Source: Telmatactis stephensoni
Lineage: Eukaryota; Cnidaria; Anthozoa; Actiniaria; Isophelliidae
DNA length: 64,000 nt
Assembly (NCBI GenBank): GCA_029948255.1
Contig: JALIZF010001939.1
Location: 1,779,001-1,843,000, forward strand
Direction of reading: 5' to 3'
Shown in pieces: positions 11,361-22,200 of this stretch. Each line of letters starts with the position of its first letter. Position 1 is the stretch's first letter. A model generated the notes under the pieces. It ran no database searches, was not told the DNA's origin, and worked only from the letters and a program-made list of their open reading frames with translations. The position numbers and the translations under genes were made by a program.

Positions 11361-11517
11361 GACCGAATCGAAAAATGGCGTCCAATTTGAATAACTATTG
11401 TTCTGGACTGACTAGCCTCGTGTTCACGTGGAAACACAAAAGCGTTTTCACATGAATGAGAGGCTAGTCAGTATAAAACAATAGTTATTCAAATTGGACG
11501 CCATATTTCGATTTGGT
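11361..11517. mobile_element. foldback MITE, atggcgtccaatttgaataa ends
   Basis: The left arm 'atggcgtccaatttgaataa' through 'gactgactagcctc' is repeated inverted at 11451-11510. The arms are close to perfect over 45-50 bp. Confidence 0.85.
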
Positions 11518-12829
11518 GTATAGAAGACTTTTAAAAGCCGGGACCCCTATTCAGCACTTAAGCTGCAAGGAAGAGCGATAGCTTCCCGAATTTATGACTA
11601 ATGAATTCAGTTTCGAAAATCAGTTTCTTGTTTCCTTCTCTTGGGTGCGTTTTCACTAGGACGTTTTAGACTAGTCTAACTCTGAAACTCCGGAAGTGTA
11701 TTGAAAACAGCTTCAAAGTTAATTTTTCGATCTGGAAATATAATCAGATTGAAAGGTATCTTTATCATAACAATCACTTTTAGGCGATAGTTTTGTCTTC
11801 AAAATGTTTTTGCGATCGAGAAAAACGACTTTTTCTTTAGAATATTATGGTACGCGGAAATAGCTCAGCATTTTATAATAATATACGCGGAAGAAACAAT
11901 TTAATTGCAATGACTTTTTCTTTGTTTTGACAGGAAACTCAGACGTTTTAGCAGGTTTCCTCAGGTCACGCTTTCCTCAGGTCACGCCTACACCTGAGTT
12001 TAATGAAAACAACGGAAACTCGAAAGATAATTTATTACTATTTTAATCCAAAGAAATAAAAACTGAAAGTAGGAAGGTCTTAAAACATACAAATCAAGTT
12101 CTTATTAAAATCAGCTCAAAATTGAAATTTAGACGTGTATAGCACCCTTATTTTGCTTTGTTGTCCAAAAGTGACTCTGATATAATGAAAAAATGACACT
12201 TTGAAATGAAATGGTATACAAAAACGGGAATTAGAGGGAAGTCTTATAATGTTCACATAAATTCAAATTTTGAAAATAGTCGGTATAAAATCTGCGAAGA
12301 GTATCAGTGCCAATAAACAAGCACATTCTTTTTAGAACTGATAAGATCTGGTGCCACTTGAATAAAGGGTGGATAGTACTACCACTTGACTAGTCGAGCT
12401 TTTAAAAACAAATAAAATTTTTGTTTAAAAAAAAAATCCATCACACATTTAGGAAGTTTTTAGGCTGCTGCGCATGCTGGATTCCTGTGTAACCGAAGTC
12501 GCGAAGAGCATGGAACTAGATCGCATGGCATTTTGTTTGTGTTAGGTGAGCTGAAGATTTTGGTGAACAAACAATGGAGTTAAACTGAGTTATTGTTGTA
12601 TTTTTACAATTAAGTTTGGGCATTATAATAGGGTGTGTTCAGTGATCTAATTAACTGTGTGATTTCATGCCGTGCTCGATGGCTACGATAGGCTGCTTAA
12701 AGTGTGAACACCAGTTACCTTGCGCTAAAACATGATCGTGACAACACACTAAACCCTCACCGGGCCGCATTATTAGGATCTACCACGTGAGTGTACAAGG
12801 ACTTAAATAACGCTTACACACACATTGCT

Positions 12830-13057
12830 TGTAAAAGGGTTTGGAACGAAGTAAGTAGCAAACGAATACTGTTATGCTTAAATTACCCTAAAATAATCTG
12901 TATTGTGAGTTAATTGTCCTCATTCGTGCATAGCTTGCCTCACGGTAATTCAGCCAGAGTGTAAACTTGCTGAGTCACTTAGCTTTTCCTTTACCCTAAC
13001 TGTGTTTTTGTTCAAACCGTTGTCTCCAGGAAGGAATAGAATTTCACAGTTATCTCA
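12830..13057 (+). promoter_or_regulatory. GCLC 5' region with probable noncoding first exon
   Basis: A strong GTAAGTAG donor after 12850 and a pyrimidine-flanked CCAG acceptor at 13026-13029 suggest a noncoding exon ending 12850 and a 5'-UTR intron of about 179 bp, with the coding exon joined from 13030. A CACGTG E-box lies at 12784-12789. The transcription start is not visible to me. Confidence 0.45.
12968..12978 (-). promoter_or_regulatory. antioxidant response element (ARE/EpRE) upstream of GCLC
   Basis: The plus strand reads tgctgagtcac, so the minus strand reads GTGACTCAGCA, a perfect match to the ARE consensus RTGACnnnGC bound by Nrf2/CNC-small Maf dimers. It lies about 80 bp before the GCLC ATG, either in the proximal promoter or in the 5'-UTR intron. 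Vertebrate GCLC is controlled through AREs with the same core, so the position makes functional sense. Confidence 0.6.
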
Positions 13058-16000
13058 ATGGGTCTTCTATCGCTTGGTTCGCCTCTCTCTTGGCCAGAAA
13101 CAAAGAAACATGCCGATCACGTTCGAGAACACGGAATAATTCAATTTCTCCACATCTATAATCGACTGAAAAGCCGTCAGAATGATGTATTAAAATGGGG
13201 CGATGAGGTGAGTCACAAACCTGCAGCCAGCTTGCACATAAGCTAGAATAACTACGGGTTTTGAGATGCAAAATAGATTGCTTTGAAGGTGTGCTATCCT
13301 TGCTTACAATTGTCTTGAAGGGGCAAAAGGTACCGCTTTGCAATCAGAACACAAATAACTTCAGAGTTAGACCTCTCTTCTCTTCTTTTCTTCATTTATT
13401 TAACTCGAAAATCGATCTAGATTGTGCTGTTCTGAGAACAGTGTTTTAGTATTAGCTATAACAGAAGTTTGAGTCGTTAAGTCCTCTAAACTCAGACTGT
13501 AGAAGTAGCGAGTACGAACTTTCGGTCTATTTATCTTTTGCAGCTGTCAGAGCTAGCAAATTAAGGTAGCATTCGGTGTATCATGGTGTATGGCTTGCTA
13601 CAGGTCAAGTAGTGTTGTAACATCAAGACAGGCCATTAACTCTACACAAAGAGTCTATAAGTTTACATAACTGATCACGGATTCGAAGTAGCTGCATTAA
13701 GTGATAATAAATTTAAGAGAACTTAAATAAATCTCACGGTCTAGCTAATTTAAACTATGAACTTTGAATGCCGTGGTGACTTCTTCGATTAAATGAACGG
13801 TTTTGATGTCCTGTTTTATTAATTGTTTCACTAGGGGATAGTATTAGAAACTCTCTTTTTTCGACAGACACCTTTTAATGATTTATCATCCATAGTAATT
13901 ACATCACTATCATATGATAGTGATGTAATTATTATGGATGATAAATCATTAAATGCAATCAAAGGAATCAAAATGTGTAAATATTTGACAGTTTTCAAGT
14001 TTTGTCTAACTTTTTCAAAGTGGTATTGATGGACTTCTGTATAGGCATAAATTGTCCCTGATATTTTTTGAGTGAAAAGAAACCTTGCTCGACAACACTC
14101 TCAACACTCTCAACACTCACGACCACTGGCCTGTGGAAGTCAATTAATATTGCAACAATGTTACAATATTTGCAAAGTTTTCAAAGTGTTTTCAAAGCAA
14201 TTAAAAATGATATTGATTGACTTCTCTGACATAAATTTCAATGTCCCCATTGTTTTTTGAGTGATGAACCTCATTAGAGCCCTATGTTCTTAGGTTCACT
14301 AGCAATGGTCTATTACCTTGCATCAATCAAACTTCACTAATGCCACTGGCCAATATGGAAGTAGTTGCTACAGTCCATCTCTGTTTATCACTGTGCAGCA
14401 CACACTATAATATATTTATATTTGCTACTAGTTGTTGTTCGTTGTTGATTGATATATCTTTCTATTTACAAGGTGGAATATACTTTGGTTAAGTTTGATC
14501 ATGAAAATAAAAAGGTGTATTTGAACCTCAGAGCTGTGGAATTATTAGAAGTCCTCCAAATTGAAGAAAATACCAACCCTGGGTAATTATGCTATTTATT
14601 ATACATGATTATTGTATATTTAGAAGCTGTTTTATGTATTTTTATCAAATATTTATGATATAAGTATGCAATGATTGGCTATAGATATACTCTGTTAATC
14701 TCAGATACAAATTCACTCAAAGTTCTGATAAAACATTTCATGAATGTATATTGTGTCTCTGTACTGTGATAGAAATGCCCTCGAGATTTGTAAAGCAAGT
14801 TGAAAAGGAAGAGAGACAATTGGCAATTTATTGAGCATCAAGGCTTGCTTAATTCTAGAGACTTCTGCTATATAGTGGAATCCTGTTAATTATATAGCCA
14901 CCTACACGAAAAATAACTGGCTGTTTTAAGAGTGTGGCTATAAAAAGGGGTATTTTAAAAGAGATTTGAGGATGACTGTATAAAGGGGTGGAAGTAAAGG
15001 CTGCCGGTTCCACTGTAGTATTTTAGATATTACAATACAGAGTTATACTTTTTGATAATGTTTAAATGGTATGATATTTATGCATGTCTTTCAATGTGTT
15101 TTCCTGGTATACAGTAAGAACCCAACAGCATGGAGACCAGAGTATGCTGGCTACATGATTGAAGGTAAGTTATAAGCCACATAGGCAGAAGCTGCAAATA
15201 TAAGGCCGATCTAGACGGTGCAAATTTGCATGCAATATTTGCAGGCGAGTTGTAGGCTTGATTTGCATGATGCAATTCATGTTGTATGTATGTCGTAAGC
15301 AAGTTGTATGCAACAGTTGTAGGTAAAATTTGCACTGTGTAAATCAGCCTTTGCAAAGAGTATAATTATGATTGTGGAAATTGAATGGCCAAAATTCTGA
15401 CCTGCATAAATCAATTGAAAGTAAAAGTGACTTGACATAATCAAATGAATTGTGGTCATTGGACGATTTGACTATAAAGCTGCATACACCTACTTTCAGG
15501 TACTCCTGGCAAACCCCTTGGAGGATGCATGCGACATTTCAATATGATTGAAGCGAACATGAAACTAAGGTAAATGATTTATATATACTGCAGCAGTAAT
15601 TAGAGTGGTTTTTGTATGAGTGGGAACACTTTACAGTTATGATACGATACAGTTACAGCAGGAATTTCGAATGTTTTTATAGAAACTATGATACTGGTAC
15701 AGTTACGATATGGTACAGTAAGTTTCCCACTCATACAAAAACAAGATATAATTATATAATTATAAGTGTTTTCTGGAATTTCTAGATGTAAAATTATCTG
15801 TGAATACTTAATTCTATAGGAGAGAGGAAGTTACTAAGCTGTTAGGCCCTGATGAAGCTATTATGTCTATTGTTGGGTTTCCAAGGTTTGTTACCATCAA
15901 ACTAAAATACCGTGAACACCTGAAATATGTCTGGAATGTTCAGAGCTTAGTAAACAATCTTATGAAAGCTCTGGATCCTGAACTCTGAAACCACAGTTCA

Positions 16001-19000
16001 ATCAGTCTTGCATCAGAATTATGTGCTATTTAGTTTTAAACTTGATTTTGGTGTTATTTTTACAAGAAATTAGATCCACAAAAAAATGTTTAACATTCCC
16101 AACATATTTTAGGTGTCCATGTTATTTTTAGTTCGACTGGAATTATATTTACCATGATATAAATGTAAATTCCCTGGGGGGACTTGGCCTATGTATAATA
16201 CAGAAGGGTGGAGATGCTCATTGGAAGTTTTGAAAATGACCCTTAAAAGGTACCAGAGTCTTATCCAGGTGGGCGTGGCAACACATGGTTTTTACACCTA
16301 AAAGGTACCAACTCAAAAACAAATGATTGAAGAGATCTTAAACAGAATCAACTCCATTATAATCAATCTCAAAGTGTTTAAGTCATGATAAAATTCAGGT
16401 GATTAAATCTGTAGCTGTAATTCTTATCTCAGATATCTTTAGTTAAATGTACTGAAAAACACCCAAAATGGTACAAGCTTAGTCTCTGGTAGTCCAAAAA
16501 ACTTTGAGACACCCTAAAAGGTACCAGATCATGAATTTTTTCACTCCTAAAAGGCACAATGAGCAATTGCCCGGCCCACTGATCACAGTCCCAGTCTTCT
16601 TGGGTAAATTACTAGTCAGACTTGGTTAAAATGACTGTCAGAATTCATAGATCATATCTCTTACTTTTCAAAATGTAACAATTTCAAAATACCTCTGTGG
16701 TGGGGGTATGGATATTTTCTGGAACTACACATTGTACAATGTACATAATATCAGGGTATATATTGATTGCTTTGGCATTCTATCAATAGACTTGGATGTC
16801 CAAATTTTACTCTGCCTAATCTGAAAACTACCCCAGGCCAAGGCGTAACCTCTTCACTCTTTTATCCTGATAAGGCCATTTTCCAGGGACACCCAAGATT
16901 TGCGTAAGTATAAATATAAGTACTGTTGGTAGCACAGTGCGACAATAAAACAGGTTCTGAGCAAAGAATTCACACTCGAAGAAGCACGTTATACAATTCT
17001 AACTAATAAAGCACTGTTATTTACTGTACACATGCTTGCAAATAATAATGCATTACACTAAATACTTGAATGAATGTGTTCATCGACTATAATATATATA
17101 TTGTTTTTCATTTATTAACAGGACTTTGACAAGGAACATCAGAGAGAGAAGAGGTTCAAAAGTTGCAATTAATGTTCCAAGTACGTTTGAGTTTAATATT
17201 TATTTTGCATAGAGCTAAGTTGATGTCTCTTCTCTTGTTTTATGTGTATTTTCATAATTTTAGTAAATATGCAAACTCTAGGATCAAGTTATTGCTACTA
17301 TTTTAACTGCACAGAGTTTATATTTCATTTGCAACATTTGTAGTTTTCAAAGATGTCAATACACCTTCGCCATTCATTGAAGAATTCCCAGAAGTTGAAG
17401 GAGAAGGTGGAAGGGCTGCCAAACCAGACCATATTTACCTTGATGCCATGGGTTTTGGCATGGGATGCTCATGTTTACAGGTCAGTCTGATTAATATTAT
17501 TTCAATACAATACAATTTATATATGATAATTGTTCATTAGCAGTTAAAGCTTTTGTTTACCACAAGAAAAGTCATGATCAAGATTAAAATTATGATTGAA
17601 ACAAGCTAGTTGACAAAGTTTTTCTTTTTTTAATTCTTGCCAAACTTTGGGCATAATAAATATCAGATGTAGAGAAGTCAAACCTGTTTCAATCATAATG
17701 TCTCCTACTTACAAACAAATTGTTCTAAGATTAGAATTGTTATGATGAGAATGTTTCAAAACTGTAGCTGACTTCTGAGATATACTTCTATTGCCATCTA
17801 CTAAGAAATCGAGATGAGACTGTGCATAAAGTTCAGTCATTTTTAACAAGACAAAAGTTATTATAAGTAACATGAGCTTGATGCATTTAGCCTTGTTCTA
17901 TTTCCTTTGTGTATGGCAGGTAAAGCATATCTTAGAACAGGACAGATATAAACTTTACAGAGCTTGTGTGTGTGCAAGTTAAAATATCTCTCATTGATAT
18001 AACTTTAATTTGTTCAAATGATTCCTTTGCTTTTAGATGACCTTTCAGGCCTGTAGTATTGAGGAGGGTCGTCATTTGTACGACCAACTGGCAGTAGTGA
18101 CACCAATAGTGGTAAGAGTTCTTAATACATTGTACTTCTAACAAATATGACTCCAGAGGGTCGACTGATGGTCAATTTTTAACTTATGAGTGCAGACAAT
18201 CCATCTAAAATTGAAAGATATGTTTTTCTGGGGTTTAGAAAGTTTTTGTCATGCCATATGTATCACATTTCCAAGCAAATCAGCTTGTAAGGTGGTGTTA
18301 CATATGGTACAATTTTTTCTGTAACTGGTCTTGCAATGGCATTGCTGATTTTCTTGTTTTCATACGCACTTATATTAATTTTTATCTTCACCTGCGCGAG
18401 TGCCATCTTGGTTTCATTATTTACTGCTGTGCGAATATGCTTGAGCCCGTTCCCAACGGTCGCGCTAGCGTGTGCAATCAAGTGGATGAAATTTGATCAA
18501 TGTACATGTGAATGACATTTTATCACATTGATCAAATTTCATCCACTTGATTGCACGCGCTAGCGTGACCGTTGGGAACAGGCTCAAGCATATTCGTACA
18601 GTGGTAAATAAAAAAAAAACAAGATGGTGCATGGATGAAGATAAAATATAAGTGCATCCGTAAGCAAGAAAATTGGCCCCCCTCTGCTCTCTGTGCGATA
18701 ACGTAGCACAAGCTATATATTGCAGGGGGTGTTACAGGCTGCAATACCAAAGAACATAGTTGTAATAGTTCTCTGAAAATGATTTTGAGTGATGAAGTGT
18801 ATATGTCACACACAGTCTGCAGTAATTCATCAACTTGTTTTGCAATGCCATAGTCAGACAAGGTGCAGAAAAAAACTGCACCATGTAGTGCCTTTACTGG
18901 CAATAATATTTTCTTGCTTGTTACTTTTGCAAAATCCAGTCAAAAGATTGTGTATTTGTTTGTATCATTCTGTCAGTTGAATGTGTAATTGGTTAATTTG

Positions 19001-19145
19001 TTTGTAGATGGCATTGTCAGCTGGCACACCCATTTTCCGTGGTTACCTTGGAGACGTTGATTGTAGATGGAGTGTGATTGCAGGCTCAGTTGATGATCGT
19101 AGACCTGAGGAGTTAGGTCAGGAGGTGAGAGTCAATTTTTTTTTT

Positions 19146-19221
<76 letters not shown>

Positions 19222-22200
19222 ACTTATACTTTGAGTTGGATGCATCATGCATGTAAATAGTTTCTTAAATTATTAATCAATTGTATTATATTTTATTTTG
19301 TTTAGCCATTGAAAGAGAATAAGTTTATCATCCCCAAATCTCGTTATGATTCCATCAGTTGTTACCTATCACCAGAAGGAGCCAAGTACAATGACATTGA
19401 CTTGGTAATGGATGGCCAAATACACAAGAAGCTTCTTGATAGTGGTATGTCATTGATACTTGATGCTAACGGGACGTCTTGTGCTTCTTAGAATAGAGCA
19501 GTTTTCATTATGAGTTTTTCAAATTCACGAATAATTATTAAACAAAGAAAAATCACTACCATGACTGTGTTTTGATACACTGATCAAAAACTAACATAAA
19601 TTAACCAAATTTTGCTTGGAAGTTATCCAATAATTATCCATGAATTTGAGAAGCTAGATCAAACACTCGTCCTCGTGTTTCATCAGTGCATCAAAACACG
19701 TCAAAGTGGTTTAAAACAACTTGACTACACCTCGGTTTTTCAACCCACTTCTCAGTGTTTTGATATGCTGATGAAACACTCATACTCTGCATGTTTGACC
19801 TATTTCATCCAATGGACCATGCTGTGACTGTCTCATTGCTGTGACCATATTAGAGCAGATGTTTTTATGAGTGCGAAAACAACACAGCATGGTCACATAT
19901 TGAAATGGAAGGAATTCAAATGTTTTTATAGACATCATGGCGCTGACAACAGCCACAATACAGAGCAGCCAGTTTCACACTCATATGAAATTTGCTCTGA
20001 CTAGTACTGTGTTGTCAATAAAAATATTCCATATTCCTGCAGTAACTGTGCTGTGCTGTGTAGGGGCGGACTTAGAGGAGAGGTGCAGGGGGTGCGCACC
20101 CTCCTCCTGAGACGACTTTGAGTTCTTTTTCTCAATATTTCTCCAAACTATCCTCTCAGCAGTTTCCAATTTATGATGGTGCACCCCCTCCTGAAGATGG
20201 TGCACCCCCTCTTGAAGATAATCCTGGACCACCCCTACTGTGAGGGTGCCTTTTTCACAGTCATATGAATTGTGCTCGCTCCACAATGCAGACACCTCTC
20301 TATAATGGACAAATCTCTAAATCTTGACAGCTGGGATCTCCATAGATTTTGTTGTAAATGAAACCTTTGTACAATGAACACCTCTACATTACGGAGACTT
20401 TTTTTACCCCTTTGGTGTCCACTTTAAAAAGGTTTCACTGTATCTGTAATTTCCACTTGTTCCACTCTATCTAATAATGAAGGGTTCCCTGTGAAAATGA
20501 CCTAAGTGACTTTTTGATGGATGTCCTGAGATTAATTTTTCCAGCATAGGAAAATTTATTATACCATTTTATATCCATTGAAAAAATATCATCAAAAAGT
20601 CAATAGGCCGTTTTCACATGGAACCCTTCAATTTCTAATCTGTAATTCATTGCTGTTGTTCTAGGTATTGATGACTTGTTAGCACGTCACTACGCTCATC
20701 TGTTTATAAGAGATCCAATGACTCTGTTTGAGGAGCACGTCTATGAAGACGACATGCAAAACTCGAACCACTTTGAGGTACATCCTGTAGTTGTAGCATT
20801 TAGAAATATTGACTTGTTGTAAAGGCATGCATCCATAGGGCTACGTACTAGTAAATAGCATGCATACTTTTGTGTAATTAAGGAGTTTTTGTGTTTGTAT
20901 AAAAAAGTTAACTGAAATGACTACGCCCTTCTGCCGACACCCTACCCGTAAGTTGCTGGAGTTTATTTTGTGTTAATTCTTGCATGTTTTTCAGAACATA
21001 CAGTCTACCAACTGGCAAACAATGCGTTTTAAACCTCCCCCACCAAACTCCTCTATTGGCTGGAGGGTAGAATTTAGACCAACTGAGGTCAGTATTTCTC
21101 ACTTTTATTCATCATTACTGATAGATGAAAAACTTAAAGAAAAAAGTTGTAATGGCAGTCTTCTGTTTGGGTTTAAAAGTTCGAGAGTGTACAGTTCATG
21201 TAGTTGCCTGATGTGTTTAAGCGTTGATCTTTACATTTGGAATGGTTATACCGTCGTGCCTTCTCTACAAAGACGTTAAATTAAGAACAAAAAAAAAAAA
21301 AACAGTCTTTATTTATAGACGGAAGCCAATTTAGCTTTCGCTAATCTTCCATTGGGCCGTCTTTCATCTCACACTCACTACCTCTACACTTGAATATTTT
21401 TCATACAATGCTCAACTCACATGTTGATTTTTGCTGAGGGAGGAAAAACCGGAGAACCCGGAGAAAAAACCCTCGTGGCAAGGGCGAGAACAACACATCA
21501 AACAAACTCAACTCACATGTGGCATCCGCAGGGCTCGAACCAGTGACCCGACCCGTGTGGACCACACAGCGGTGAGAGGCGAGTGGCTTAACCACTACGC
21601 CACCCATGCCAACCTAAACCGTGGACCTATCTCTGCAAACTCTAACACACCCTAAATTATATAAATTGAGGAGCGTAAAAACCCTCACCACTGTACATGG
21701 ACAGTGTCCTACTACACACGACTACAATGCTCACAAATTGTGCCCACGCAAACTGTTGTGGTTTCCCTTCTTACCAAAGAAAACTGACTGCATTAATCGA
21801 ATTTCTAGCTGTAGCTGCGGATATTTAAGAAGTTCCTTTACTCAAACTGCTTGTATTATCCTTACAGGTCCAGCTAACAGACTTTGAGAATGCAGCTTTT
21901 GTTACTTTTGTGGTGCTACTATCTCGTGTGATCCTGTCGTTTGACTTGAATCTACTCATTCCCATCTCTAAGGTAAGGATGGACCCCAGTAGAGTCCCCA
22001 GGGGAACTCCCTAATTTTTAGAACTGGGATGGTTGTCGGGAATTTTGATTTTTGCCCCTAAAAAGTTACAAAATTGGCATAACTCAAGCGATATTTTCCT
22101 TGTAAAATGTACCAATAAAACCTTACAGGATTTCAAACTTTAAAGGTACCAAAACAACATACAAAATGTTAAATCACTGTATTCGGTTTGCTAAATAGTT

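Larger units (their letters stand above)
9877..12829. other. intergenic region with MITEs, no gene seen
   Basis: Between the EGF gene and GCLC. It contains MITEs at 10790-11030, 11053-11221 and 11361-11517 and a weakly paired element around 11650-12010 (cgttttcacta ... taatgaaaac). No open frame has domain content or credible splice sites. Confidence 0.6.

Noticed and set aside
21401..21655. Open frames over the antisense SINE in GCLC intron 13
   Set aside because: They are parts of the SINE body, repeated at other copies.
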